Shown piece by piece: positions 48,424 through 61,202 of a stretch of 64,000 bases of DNA (within the stretch, counting starts at the first letter, position 1; each line of letters opens with the position of its first letter). This DNA is from Sordaria brevicollis. Lineage: Eukaryota > Ascomycota > Sordariomycetes > Sordariales > Sordariaceae. Under the pieces are notes generated by a model. That model had not been told where the DNA came from. It did not search any database and worked only from the letters and a program-made list of their open reading frames with translations. The stretch covers positions 186,001-250,000 of the forward strand of contig JAUTDP010000009.1 of assembly GCA_033439795.1 (NCBI GenBank). Direction: 5' to 3'. A program made the translations under genes and the position numbers.

Positions 48424-50564
48424 ATGGCGCCCAAATCACCTCCATCGCCAACACTCTCACAACTACCACCGGTGCCATCGAGCCCGACATATTCATACGC
48501 CTCTACCGCAAACCCGAATCTATCGCAGTTCAACCTGCCATTGCCGCCTCCGCCCAAGCAGGCGCATGCTGTCCTTACCAAGCATGATCTTGAAGCATCG
48601 CAGGCCGCATATGCGGACCTCCTCTCCTCCGCCAAGGCCTTTCGCCTGGCCCTTACATCTCTCTCCACTGCCGCCTCCGCCTTCGGCTCTGCTCTCGAAT
48701 CCTGCGCCCGTCTAAAAGAAGCCCGCGCCGAACAGGTTGTGTCCGACCCGCCCAATCGAGGCGGAAGCCCGGTACAAGGCGGCCAGGGTCAAGGCGGGGG
48801 TCCTCCCCCGCTAATGATGAACAACAGCTTCACTTCTGCAGCCCAAGGCACCACAAAATCCGCCTGCACGGCCGACACCCTGCTCACCGTTGCTGGCTTG
48901 CAGCACCTCGTTGCCAACCACCAGCACATTCTGTCCGAGACGGTCTACCGCTCGTTCGAGGTCCCTCTTCTCCACGAGTTAGACAAGTGGCGTGGCGCGG
49001 TTGAGGATGAAGAGGAAAGCTATGCGAGCGCGGTGGCCGTGCAGTCCAAGGAGATCAGGCGGTTGGAGAAAGAGGGGATGAAGCTGCACAAGCAGCGCAG
49101 GAGGGACGTGGCCAAGTTTCGGAGCCATCTCGTCGAGTTGACCACTAAGTTGGACGGTCTCACAACGCTGCATGGCGAGCATTCCAGGACACTCTTGAGG
49201 GAGAGTCAAGATACCAGCGCCCGTATTGTGGAAGCGAGCTGTTCGCTCGTCCGAGCCGAAGTCGACATTTTCGAGAGCCTGGCGCGAAAGGGCTGGACAG
49301 GCGGTGGACTGGAGGATGTGCTGGAACAGGGCCAGGATCTCTTCGCCAGCGAGGATGTGATCCCAGACAGGACCGTTGGACACTCTGACGGCAGATTTGG
49401 CGGGACAGGAGGCAATATTGTCGCAGGCGGTGCCGGCGATGGCGGCATAGCAAGCGGCGGCGCCGGTGAGGGAAGTAAGCTGTTCAGCATCCTGCCGCCA
49501 AGGAGTATTCTCGCCGATACAACAGGCGGAGGTCGAGAAGACACGCTTAGACTGGTAGGAGACCCCTACCAACCGAGAACCAATTCCGAAGATCCGAACG
49601 AAGAAGACTAATCACCACTACCAAACAGAGCCTCGCGGGCGCTATTCACTCTCCCGATAACCAATCAACAATCGTCTACTCCCCTCGCACGCCTCCACGA
49701 GACAAGGACACCGAAAGTGTATTCTCTTCCGACAACCGTGGGCGGGGGCCACGTCCCTTCTCTCCTCAACCCCAACCACTCGCCCTAAACCCCAAGTCCC
49801 TCTTTGGTGCCTCCGACCCTCCCTCCCCCACCGCCGGGGCTCGAGAGGACGAAGAAGGAGGACAGAACGCTCTCTTCTCCCCACTCGGTGCCCAGTCCTT
49901 GACCCTTCCTCTTCCCGGCAGCAACGGCCACGATGGCGATGACGAAGACGACGAAGCCCTCGTCTCACCCTGGCGCGACCAGATCCCCTACCGCTTCCGC
50001 CCGCCCACCGAGCCCGACGAGGAGCAACAGCAGCAACCTCAGCAACAGCCAGAGACCATCATCCGGCCACGCAGCAACCAAAGCAGCAGCAAGCGAAGCA
50101 GCTACTCTGGCCGCCTCAGCATCTCCCTCGGCATCAACCGTTCCCTGACCAGCAGCTCGCTGCAAAGACTCCAACACCCGTCCGCCGCGGCGTCCACTTC
50201 CGCTCTTCCGTCCGAGGAACACGAGTTGAGGGATGGAAGCTGGAGCTACACGGGCCGGCCCGGCTCAGCAGGCGGGATGTTGAGTTTCGTTTCCGCCTCC
50301 AGGATGGACGTCGCTAATGGCACGTTGTACGGCGGTGGCGGTACCGCTGCTAGCAGCAGTAATGGCGGTAACGACGATAGCCAGTATCATAGCCAGGACG
50401 AGTATACCATCCATGGTGGCGGTGGCAGTAGCAGCGAAAGGGGCGGGAACGCGGAACAGAAGAACGGTGGGAGAGATCACCGAGAGGAAGAAGAAAATGA
50501 TATCACGCCGACGATAACGCCCATGACCCCGCCTACGCAGACGGCTACGGCTACGGCTAGTTAA
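48424..50564 (+). CDS. Ivy1-like phospholipid-binding (BAR-type) protein
   Basis: Two exons, 48424-49554 and 49629-50564, giving 688 aa. The first frame alone would stop at 49609. A 74-base intron (GTAGGA donor, CTAAT branch-like site, AAACAG acceptor) joins, between codons, to a long Ser/Pro-rich frame whose open reading begins upstream of the acceptor, so I prefer the spliced model. Residues about 50-330 are helical: LTKHDLEASQAAYADLLSSA, then VAGLQHLVANHQHILSETVY, LLHELDKWRGAVEDEEESYA and a long charged coiled coil. This is the I-BAR-like core of Ivy1, a vacuolar protein that binds Ypt7 and Vps33 and phosphoinositides in yeast. The tail is disordered and Gln/Ser/Gly-rich. The frame stays open for 138 codons beyond the TAA. 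Confidence 0.78.
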
Positions 50565-51578
50565 GGAAACTGGCCGTTGCTACCGTCATCAGGGGCAGGC
50601 CATGATGGGGACGGAGAAGAAGAGCTGTGGTTGGCTCGGTTACCTTCCACACCATCTTCTATTGGGGAGAGGAACCGGAGATGGAGTATAAGCACAGATA
50701 TTACAACCGTAAGTCCAACGGCTGCCAGGGCAAGGACTATGAGCATGAGCATGAACATGGGTACTGGAACCACGGGTATGAGAAGCGTGAGCGAGGGTAT
50801 GAAAAGTACGATCAGTAGAATCAGCAGCAGAAGGGCGAGTACAGTACGTAGTATCCCTATGGATTCTGGGGATTCTGGGGAGGACTCTAGGAGTAGGCGC
50901 TCGAGCGTTGCTACAAGTGCTACCGGTTGGGGCAGAAGAAGGATGAGTACGAGCATGACCATACCGGGTGGTTTTTTCTGATTCTTTTTGTTCTCTGGCG
51001 AGGCCATACGTAGGCTGGCCACCAGTTTGAAGTTGAGGTTGTCCGTCCGTATGGTGGGTTTTATGATTGTTACGAACTTACATAGCTTCCTGGAGTATAT
51101 TTCTTGTTAAAGTCTAGTTTCTTGTTTTTCTTGTTTTTGTTTGCATATGAGCATGCATCTTCCTCTCCTTTTTATTTTCCACGTTTTCGAACAAGTTTTA
51201 CAAGCACCAAGCAGGCAGGAAGGCAGGCAGGCAGGCAAATAGATTTCAAAATATGTTGGGTTATTATACAACTTCCTGGTCCAAGAAGCACAAAGCGACA
51301 AGTGCTAACACCAAAATACCAAGTTTAACGAACCTCCCATGTTTGGCCACTGCCATGGGGAGACTGAGTGTAGCAATAAAACGGACGCACAATATCAGGA
51401 CTTGAACAATATTCCCTTAAGGACAAGCTAGCTAAACAAGCTTCAATGCATAATATCGTAATCCTCTTCTTGGTCCATGGCAGCTCTCAATTTTTTTGGT
51501 ATCATTTCCACCACTTGCCACCAAACCACGTCCATAAATCCTTCAACACCCACCTCTCACTTAGCTCAGCCTGTCCCT
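50565..51578. other. Intergenic with overlapping open frames on both strands
   Basis: The + frame continuing the Ivy1-like gene is open to 50981. A minus frame from 51022 to 50561 encodes 153 residues with three or four hydrophobic segments. Neither has a recognised domain. AGGC repeats lie at about 51210-51237. See findings. Confidence 0.5.
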
Positions 51579-52962
51579 TCACTCATCCTTATCAGCACTC
51601 AAAACCTCCCCCCTAAACAACCACAACCTTGCATCCAGCCACCACATCAGCTTCCAGTACAAGCTCGCCCGATCCCAATCGAACTCGCCCGCCTCCGTCC
51701 TCGGCACCTCGTTCCCGATCATATTGCCGCTAAACCACTTGAACAGTGGCACGTGGTTGAGCGCCCGCTGCGTGTACGAAGGGGCCGGCAGCAGCGCCTG
51801 GTCGACGGGCAGGAGCTTAGCCTTGCGCACCGTTGGGATCGCCCGGCAGAACTCGTTATCCGGGTCCTGGGCGTCGACGACGTCCAACAGGTGGTGGGCG
51901 CCGCCCGCGGCCGAGTGCGCGAGCGAGTCCATCCCGTGCGTAAAGGCGCCGGCTACAGCACCCACGGCGGCTGACGTAATGGTGGCGCTGGAGCTGTCTG
52001 CGGAGATGGTGCCCGTGTCGGCGGTGCGGGAGGAGGAAGGGGATTGGTTCTGGTCGAGGTAGGAGGTGTAGGGGTTTGTCATGGTCACGCGTGGTTGTTG
52101 CTGGCCTGACGAGCCACGGCGGTTGTTCGGAGCACCGGCGGCGGCGGGTGTGACGCCGTTGTTGATGAAGGCAGCGTTGTCGGGGACGGCTTCGTCGCGG
52201 GCAGGTGGAAGACCATCGTAGGGTTCGGCGAAGACCATGTGGCCGAGAAGGGCTTGCGGGGAGGCGGTGATGGCTGCTTCGGCGGCCTCGGCCGACTCAA
52301 ATGTCACCTTCACCCAGTGCTCGCCGCCGTCGGCCTTGTTGACTAGCGCGCGCTCGTCGGCGGTAAGCGGCCGTCTTCGCGCGTAGAGAGGGTCGCGCAG
52401 CTCGGATTTGTACCGCCTGTTTTCGGCCGGCGGGTCGCGTGGGTAGTCTTCGCATATCCTTCCGGCGAGCTGCTCGTAGTGGTTGATGGCGGCATACTGT
52501 TGAGAGACGGAGCGGTAGCCGCGTAGTATCACTTCGGTTGGGTGGTTCTTGTTCGAGAGTTGGGTGGGCGCGGCATTCTCGTCACCGAGGGCTGATGGTA
52601 TGATGGACTGTTTCCTTTGGGCGGCTCCGATGTTCTGGTCTGGGTTCAAGTTCGCGAGGTAGTTGGTAAATACGCGGTCGGCGGCAGCTATCGTAGCATC
52701 TTCCCTCCTGGCTGGTAGTGCTGTCTTGGATCGCGACCGACGTGTTGACTTGCCGAAGGAGCCTGTCTCGTGGACTGTCCTTCTCGAGCGGGGACCATCT
52801 TGACTGTTGATTTTCAGATGTCAGTATCGAAGCTGGTTTGCAAGATCAAAATGTCGGCGGGCGGACGAACTGTGGGAACACCATGGCGTAAGGTCTTTGA
52901 ATGCCGTCGTCACCGACGTATAGCTCGTCATCTGGGACGTTGTGAAGAATTAAGGGCGCCAT
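51579..52962 (-). CDS. nup53: Nucleoporin Nup53 (Nup35/MPPN-type RRM)
   Basis: Two exons on the minus strand: 52962-52871 and 52803-51579, giving 438 aa. The chosen ATG (context GACATGGCG) starts [20 protein letters not shown] and RPYAMVFP, a start I recognise from fungal relatives. A 67-base intron with a CTGAC branch point leads to [20 protein letters not shown]. The Nup53 RRM ([20 protein letters not shown], then [33 protein letters not shown] and [10 protein letters not shown]) lies around residues 150-290. The C-terminus ([20 protein letters not shown], then [13 protein letters not shown]) resembles the amphipathic membrane-binding end of yeast Nup53. It scaffolds the inner pore ring with Nup170/Nup188-type partners. 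The donor GTTCGT is weak, so the first junction is less certain. It is divergent from atg29. Confidence 0.86.
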
Positions 52963-53670
52963 GTCAGGCACGATATCCCTGAGTAAGGTATTCCGTCGTA
53001 ATGCTGTGGAAGATAATGGCAATTGCTATGTGCTACTTGTGCACGGTGTTTGCTCCGCGGTCGAATAACTCTGATGATCCTGGAAGATGGTAGGAGCGCC
53101 GTGTGCTTCAACAGCTCCTGTCGATACTGAGATAGAATGTGAAGGTGTCGGAGTGTTGCAGTTCCAGGAAAATACAGACGACCTAGAAGTGGTGGTGGTG
53201 GTTGCTGTTCTACTGTTGGGTGCAAATGGTGCAACAGCGAATGAAGATGCGACGCGATTTTTCGAATGCGCTATCAATGCTGGAGTGCTGGAGGAAACTC
53301 TTGAACGTCAGCCCAATTGAGATCTTGCTACGGCAACAACAAGTCTTGGCTAGCGTCCCCGTTCCCCTGTCCCCTGCCCCACCCAGCATTGGATGACAGC
53401 CCTTTCGATAAACGGGTAGGGTTCCGTTAGCAGCATCACGAATAGCTTATCGATAAGAGCTGCCTGCCTGGAGCCTGGCCCGGCGTCTTGATTGCTGTAC
53501 GCAGCACGCTATGATGCACTCTATCGCGCTGCACTTACTCACCGATGTACCTCCGTCGTCCGGAGCTTTGTTTTGTTATGAGACCGGCGACACTCACCCT
53601 TTCCATCTCCATCTGATTTCCTAATGTTTTCGGGTTTCTAGTTACTGAGTCCGCCCTTCAAGATCTCGCC
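52963..53670. other. Divergent promoter region of nup53 and atg29
   Basis: 708 bases between the two starts. Minus-strand frames (53026-53277 and 52950-53234) could be an upstream nup53 exon or 5' UTR, since a possible acceptor (TTACTCAG) sits near 52978. I see no decisive splice. Confidence 0.5.
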
Positions 53671-55572
53671 ATGTCGCACAGAGAGAGGCCAGGCTCGTCT
53701 TCCAACCAGGACAAGCGGGAACCTAGATACCATGTTTATGTCCGTCTTCCCTTCAATCGGGGCGACTTCGTTGATCCTCCACCAGTATGTTTCCCCGCAC
53801 TGTGTCCCTAGTCGCGACCGTGAACCACGCCAGCTAACTCAACATCACAAGGTGAGCTGGGATGACCGAAAATCAGAGGCACTATGGACAATCATCTCGG
53901 GTGTATCACAGACAGAGATTGATTGTAAGTTCACGTCGTTCATTAATGCATGTCTTATGCTAATCATTCACTTATGTAGGGCACGAGTTGTGAGTCTTCC
54001 CCCAGGGCAGATAGTCACTCTCCCCCATGTTATTGACACTGTGTGTTGCTATAGGGCAGTCCAGTTCGATGTCACGGTCGAGTTCCTCCTCCAGATGGTG
54101 TCCTATCTGACCGAGCGACACACTGCCCAGCTGCGGGCTCAGATGAGGAAAGCCGCCGCGAGCGGGCGCGGTTCGGCGGCTCCTTCCCCGATTCCCGGCG
54201 GCGAGCCAGTTGGATACGCCGAAGGCATGAGGCGAGCCGGGTCTATCGGCGGCCGAACTTCAGCTCTGTCCATGCGAAAAGAGGCTCTTGTGCCCAAAGA
54301 TAGCGATGTCAACATCCCTGGGACACCAACAGCTAAGACGTCTGCGAACCCTCTACGACCTGCCATCTCGCGCAACTCTTCCCAGACCACCTTGGTCCCA
54401 GGGCAAAACCCGAGCCTCGCTGTTGCCCAGACGACGACAACAACCAACAAGATAGCCAGCAGGCTAAGTGATCCGCAGCGCCGCAGACTATCGCTCCTGT
54501 CTATCAAGACGGGCAAAGACGTTTCCTCGGGCGATGCTACCAACGAAGGAAGAACAAGTCTAGACGGTAATCGATCCCACCGGCCCCCAGAATCGCCATC
54601 GCCAGTTGCCTCCACATCCCCATCCTCCTCTTCCTCCTCCGACTCTGACTACGCCGAGCAAATGCAAAGTCGCTACATCCGCCGTCCTCCACGTTTCCAG
54701 TCAGGGGCTAAAGACAAGACGACATCCGATGATGATGATGACGACGACGAGCTAGCCTTTCTTCCACCTACCAGAGCTAGAGGACAACAAAACCAACAGC
54801 AACAACTACAACAAACACAGCAATCCAAATTCCCACCCCGTCACTACCAAAACAACCCAACGGGAACAGGAACAGGCTCCACCTCCACCTCGGACGGCGG
54901 CAGCGGCGCTCTCGACCTGCACGCCACCGTAACCAAGCTTCCCCTAAACTACCGCGACCACATCCCCACAACACCTCGTATCAGATCCGCATCCGGATCC
55001 TCCTCCCACCAGGGGCAACAACAAGTCAGCCACGGCCACAGCCTAAGCAGCACCAAAAACACTCATCATCCGCAGCTGTCGACGATCCAGTCGCAGACGT
55101 CGGACTCGTCCGCCAGTTCGGCGGCGGCCATTATTCCTTCTTCCGGAACAAATAACCCTCGCCGAGTTCCAAGTGGACTTACAACAGAAACAACGAAAGG
55201 GGGACCAAGCGGTACCTCTAGCAGAATCCCGCCCGGTCCGCTGTCGCCTAGGAGGATGGACATGTTATCACGGGAGGGAAGCGAGGGGGCGCCGAGTATG
55301 GGGAGTAGTTTTAGTGATCTCGATGGTCAGTTATTATTTTCTTTTACTTTCGTCTCTCATCTCAAACTCTTCGTTTCTTTTTCCCCTCTATATTGGAGAT
55401 GCGTGGAGTATTGACTGACTTACAAAACACAGACGCCTCAGTAACTCAATCAGCCCTTGAAGAAGCTCTGGCCAGTCGGATGCAAGACGGAACGATTGGT
55501 AGTCGGATGAGCATGATTGGACACACTCTCAGGAGCAAATACTTGCCTAGTGGGAAAGGAAAGCGTCCCTAG
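53671..55572 (+). CDS. atg29: Autophagy-related protein 29
   Basis: Five exons: 53671-53784, 53852-53924, 53980-53989, 54055-55325 and 55433-55572, giving 535 aa. All phases fit (GAT T|GG CAC GAG TT|G GCA). Exon 3 has only ten bases. The N-terminal domain is typical Atg29: REPRYHVYVRLPFNRGDFVD, then PPPVSWDDRKSEALWTIISG, WHELAVQFDVTVEFLLQMVS and YLTERHTAQLRAQMRKA. Most of the rest is a disordered Ser/Thr/Gln-rich region with an acidic patch (TSDDDDDDDEL). The C-terminus SRMSMIGHTLRSKYLP is also conserved in Atg29. In yeast, Atg29 joins Atg17 and Atg31 to organise the phagophore assembly site. The gene is longer than yeast Atg29 because of the disordered part, as in other filamentous fungi. 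Confidence 0.9.
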
Positions 55573-56181
55573 AGTGTAGTACTAGCAAATCCCTTGCTTC
55601 GCGGGAGTTTTTTCATAAGAGGAGGAGGGGATACGGTAAATGAGCGGAGTTGGCTTCTTCATTACTTCGTTTCGTCATGACCTACACGGAAGGGTGTTCA
55701 ACGGCAAAGGTGCTAGCGAAGGTATGGTTTATGGACAGTCATGTCAGGCACAAATTTTTAGGATATGCAGGCATTAATACTACTAATGACAGTTGAAAAT
55801 CTAACATATGACAACCCTCTCCCGGTGCTCTATCTCAGGCCTTCTGCACGAGGCGTGAAAGCCGATAGTCTATCTACACTAAACTAACATTGTGGTATAT
55901 AGGTCCAGACAGTCCTCCTCCTTATCACCCTCCTTAAGGTAGATAGTATCTACATCAAAATACCCGAGGTTTCTTGCTGGTGAAAGTAATAACCAATGAT
56001 CGAGATCAAACCATAGATATTCCTCCCCCACAAAGTCCAACAACTTCGTACAAAATCACAAAGGCCGGCCGCATCGCTTGCCGCTCTGATAAGAAGTCAA
56101 ACCGCTCCGCGCTGATGAGAAAAACAGTGAAAACCGAGACCACCGCCAGACACCACCCCAGATGCCACAGACCATGGCTCT
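55573..56181. other. Intergenic between convergent genes
   Basis: 3' regions of atg29 (+) and the TRI12-type transporter (-). No gene is seen. Confidence 0.6.
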
Positions 56182-58299
56182 TCACATATGAACCATGACC
56201 GTGCTATCAATAAAGCCCGAGATATCCTCCATACCCAGGCTTGCCAGGATCGACACTCCGCCGAACGCAATGCTGCAGTAGTACACCCACGGGTACGCCC
56301 TCGCATACGCCTCCTGGCCGGCCGCCACGATCACCGCCCAAGTCTCGTCCGTGACACCAGGCAGCATGTGGATCTCGTCCACCAGCGAGGCGCTCGTCAG
56401 CTCGATAACCGTGCCGATTGTCTCCCTGCTGGTAATTCCACTCTTGATGCAGGCCCCCACCACGTACTTCATGAGCTCCGGCACCAGCTTCTGGACGAAC
56501 ACATTGTAGTAAACCGTGTATCCGATAACTCCGCCGACGATGCGGATGGAGATGGTCAGGGCTGTCATCGTGGCGATGAAGTCCTTCGGCGCAATGATAG
56601 TGGCAATGGTCGAGGCGGGTACAACGATGCCGCCTACACCCAGGCCGGTGATGAAGAGAACCGCGTACATGGCGTGAATGTTGTCAGTCCGGGCGGAGGC
56701 GAGGGCACCGCAGCCGGCGGTCATGATGCAGGAGGTGAGAAGAATGATCCATTTGATATGGCGAGGGAAGCGAGAGAGAAGGTAGAGCGAGATGACGCAG
56801 CCGGCAAGAATGCCGAAGGGGAAGGGCATGCCGCGGAAGCCGACGCCGTAGGGACTAGTAAACGGTGTGTCATGTTAATCGCCAAATTCTAGGGGTCAGA
56901 TCGTGGTCGGGATGGATTGAACGGGGATACCCACTTGAAGCCGTAGATGTTATAGGCCTCGCTCGGCCACAACATCAAGACGGAAAAGAAGTTGGCGCCC
57001 GAAATGAAGGTGATAATCATGGTCATGATGAGGGTACGGGGAGCCGGGCCCAGGTCTCTCGGGATCATGGGGTTCTTGGATCCCTTGTACTCCCAGAGGC
57101 CGAAAACAATGAGTACGATGAATCCCAAAATCAGGGGAGCCAAAACTCTCGCACTTGTCCACGGATACTAGAAACCGTGTCAGCTACTCCCCAAGCGCCT
57201 TGTAACATGATCAAAGAGATGCCCATCATTTACGAACCTGATATTCACCTCCCAAAAGGCCGACTTCCAACAATGCCAAACCAGCAATGGAGAGGAAGCC
57301 GCCAGCCAGATCCATGTCCTTTAAAAGCAAAAGCTTTTGTTTAAAATTGAGGTCCTCTGTCGGCGCAGGAGGGTGGTAAAAGAGGGCGGTCATCACAAGA
57401 CCAACCAATGCCCAGCCACCAGTAAGAATCGATAAATATCTCCACGACGAGAAGGCCGAAATAATCTGGGAATACATGACCGCCGGCAGGAAAGGGAGGA
57501 TAGTAAGAATCATTCCGGCGATGTAATAGCCACGATGCGCAATAGGGGCGAGTTCAGCTGTTCCCGCGAGGGCCGTAATCTCGTTAATACCGGTACCAAT
57601 GCCGGTGAGAGCCATTCCGCCTGAAATCCATGTCAGTATGGTGGTGTTAGATCGATGTTATTAGGGCAGTTGCCCCGAACCAGCTTACCGATAAAGATGT
57701 CCATGTTCTCAGCAACACCACACATGATTTGGCCAACAATAATCAAGCTGCTTCCGGCCAGAGCAACCCAACGGCGACCAAACACATCTGAAAAGCGACC
57801 AACAAAAGGAGAGATGGCGGCAGTGGCGAGTAGATGAGCAGTGATAAACCAGACCCAGTGGTCAATTCCGCCAAGATCTCGGTAAATGAAGACAGGAACG
57901 GCAGCTATTTCACAGGTTAGCCAGATGATGACTTGAACTTGGAGCAGCATAACCTTGTCTTCTTACCAAACAGGTACAGAGGAGCTTGCGCATTGGTCCA
58001 GCAGCAAGCTAAAGCTGCTAAAGCCAATGCTTTGCGGACACTGAAACGCTAAGCATTGGTGGTGTCAGTTTGAAGGTTCGGTATGGAAAATTCAATCGGG
58101 TATCACTTACACTGGTGTCGCCGTTGGACTGCTCAAAGTCTGTCGAAGTGCTTGGGGCTTGGTGGGATCCATCATCGAGTGCCTTCGTCGCGCCGGTTTG
58201 AGTCTCTACGGCCTTTTCCAAACCGGAGGTGGATTTGGGAGCCGGGGCGTCCTCGGCCGTCCGTCCGGTTGACGTTGTGTCCTTCTCGCTCGAAGTCAT
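56182..58299 (-). CDS. TRI12-type major facilitator efflux transporter
   Basis: Six exons on the minus strand: 58299-58111, 58048-57967, 57904-57689, 57620-57238, 57167-56935 and 56854-56182, giving 591 aa with every phase matching. The first 65 residues are polar. Fourteen membrane spans are likely: examples are WFITAHLLATAAISPFVG, the MFS motif A GRFSDVFGRRWVALAG, GMALTGIGTGINEITALAGT, AGMILTILPFLPAVMYS and LILGFIVLIVFGLWEYKG. Motif NPMIPRDL and GLGVGGIVVPASTIATIIAP follow. The GTGINE and APIAHRGY segments and overall length match the fungal trichothecene-efflux-pump (TRI12) group of proton antiporters. Members export toxins or other compounds, but the substrate here is unknown and no biosynthetic cluster is nearby. 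Confidence 0.87.
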
Positions 58300-61167
58300 G
58301 ATGTTTGCTGGTCGTAAAGACGGCTATTTGCCGAGTCTGTCCAGTCCGGGTATTTTGAGGACACGACACCTCCGGCCGCAACTGCACAACCTTGACGACA
58401 GTAATAATCTGTGTGATGTCGAGTGACAGAAGATGCTCTCGCGCGGCTTAAAACGAGAGAAAGGTATCCAAAATTTCAAGAAAAGGTACGGTAGTCCTTG
58501 ACCCAGTCCAGCAACAGTTGAAGTGGAAGTTCGAGTGAATGGTGTTCCGGCTATCAGCAGACGCCGGCAGCTTCTCGTTGCCACACAAGCTGCAATTCCG
58601 TTCGGGGGGCTAGGTCATCCGATAGAATCTCGGCTCCGCCCACACTGCTGTTCCGGTAGACTAATAAGGAAGGTAGGTCTGTAAAATTGCAAGTGCCTTC
58701 TTTCCGATGACGTTGGGTAAAAGTATCATCTTGACTGAGAGGTGCAACTGGTCGTGGTGGTTGGGGACGACTGCCCGAGCAAGCGTAGGTGAGCCTGGCT
58801 GACCTTGGCGGTGCGCGTCCCCGAGGCCGTACACCGAACACTTGCAAGATTGGGCGTTAAGGACACGAAAAGCACACTGCCCAAAGAGATCGTCCACATT
58901 TGTTTCAACGGCCGTTGCCCTCAGAGACTTGCTGGCTGTCATCAACCGACTGAGTAAACCATAGTAGACCGCCTGGAGAGTTCCGTGACACAAGAATGCT
59001 CTGTGCGACCCATATGGGATGAGATGTATAAAATTGGCTGCAAGTCCCAATGAGCAGCAGGGGTGTTGCACTCGCACACCCCGTATCCGCTGCTTTGAGC
59101 CTATCCTGCCATGCGTTGGAAAAGTTGCCATCCGTCTTTGTCCTGCAACCCCTGGGTTCACGGGGCAAAAGGCAAACCAGAGCCTGCTCGCTCAAGCCTG
59201 CGTGGCGCTTCAGCTTCCGGACATGGGCATGCACCGCAATATAAAGTGCATACCGGTGGTCACAAGTCAGGACTCTGGGAGATGATCAAGGTATAGCCAG
59301 GTGTTAGAGCCGTGCGACCTCACTGGCTCCGATTCCCGAGTTGATATGGACCATGGCGAATTCGTGAGAAACACAAAGGCGACCACAATATTGCTTAGCG
59401 GTAGGACCGTGTGCCAAGGAGCAGCCGTTGACAGGTGAGTTCCGACGCTGTACATTCCCCTGGGTTAGTTCGACCTGGACAACCGTTGTGTGCCGTAGTT
59501 AGGCCTCACCTCGTACCACCCGCTCGAGGATGAGACTGGTGTGGCCGGTGAATGAGTGGGAGTGTAATACTATATCCAGCTATATGGGGTCGTAATGGCC
59601 ATGTGGCTCGTCCTCTACTCGTCGTCAGTCAGTATAAGTGGTGTAGTTATGTCGGAAAATGATAACGAACCATGACCAGCGTCGACTTTCGTTTTGAGTC
59701 TGCTAGGGGTCCACTCCTGGCTGTATGAACGAGGGAGAGCTCCTAGAAGTCAGATACGGAAGACATGGTGCTGTTGGATGTTGTTTGCCAACAAGGTGTT
59801 CGTCGTGCCTGAACACAAAGAAACGGGCTGGCGATGGCTGATGTCGTGTTCATGAAATGGAACAAACAGGATTGAGGTTGTTAGTTAGGGAAAGATGGCT
59901 TTACGTTCTCGGAGCCCCGGAACAACCAATGGTAACAAGGTGGAAGTCATCCGCCGGTTGTCTCCGTCACGTCGATTCCAAGGCGGCAGGAGCCGCGCTG
60001 GATCTTGTTTTCCATCGTCGTCGGACGGACGGATAATCGTCTGGGTAGGCCGGCATGTTTGTTTGTCTGTGTCACACTCGAGTACCACACATACATGTGC
60101 CCAAGGGAGTTCAACGGACAAAGGATGGGATTCTGGCCTGGTCATTAGGACGGAAATCCAATCTGCCCTTGGCCTCCCTTCCTTGATCAATGCCTGGCGA
60201 CACACTGAAGACAACACCAGCAACGAGAGTTAGCACGAACACGTTCCACTGTCATACCTTCCCCTTCGAGGCTCTTGCATCATCTGTTACAAGTTCAGCG
60301 AACCTTAACTTTAACCATAGTTGAAGCAATACGCCGATGGCCTCGTGGTTATAGGCGGTGAGCGAGAAGCTTCCGACTATGGTGTCACAGGTACTGGTTC
60401 AGAAGGTGGGGGGGCCTCGAAGGTACAAATCACCGCAATGAAATGACCGCCCAAGACGCCATCAGAGGTCTTTGTAGGCGTATGTTAGCTTTACATGGTC
60501 AGGGAAATTGACTTTTTGCGTCGAGGGGCCGTGAATATACCTGCCTGGTTTAGTCAAGCATTGTCGAAAGAGGTGCTATTGGGGTGTTTGGTCCTTCGAA
60601 GTTCGAACACGTTCCAAAGCTCCCCATGAAAAGATATAGACTTCCGTCTGCCGCATTTTGGCGCATAAGTTTTATCTCTGGAGTCCGTGTCCTCACATTT
60701 CCAAATGGGCGATAATGCTTCCCATGCGGCATGAGCGGTTCGGCCCCTCTCGTAGCAGTTCCCGTTTGAAAGATCCGGGAATATTCTGATGGGTGGGAAC
60801 TCGTGTTGACTGTGAACATCTGCCTAGGCTCGATTCGAATGAAGCTCTCACAAAATCGCTAGATGTATTTTTTATCGGTGGAAACTGTTCGGTTTGAAAC
60901 TTTTGAGTTCCGGCCGGACCTCGGACGCGAGCCGCGACCTACTAGCAGCGCTGCAGTATTCAAAGGGCGATGCTTCGGGACGCTCTGTCAAATCTGTTTT
61001 CGTTGCCGCCATTGCCCACGCATGCTGACTTCGGAAGCTCCCTTTTCGATTTCAATACCGATTAACGCGAAAGTCGGCCAGGTCACTCCTAGAGTTTCGT
61101 TGCTTGAGGGACGCCCAGGTGTGAAGAGTAAGCGGGTCAGCTTCTTGAGATGGCGGCGTTAGATTGG

Positions 61168-61202
<35 letters not shown>

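Noticed and set aside
56182..58299. Transporter as part of a mycotoxin gene cluster
   Set aside because: No synthase, P450 or regulator lies next to it; the P450 is 20 kb away and of the alkane-hydroxylase type.
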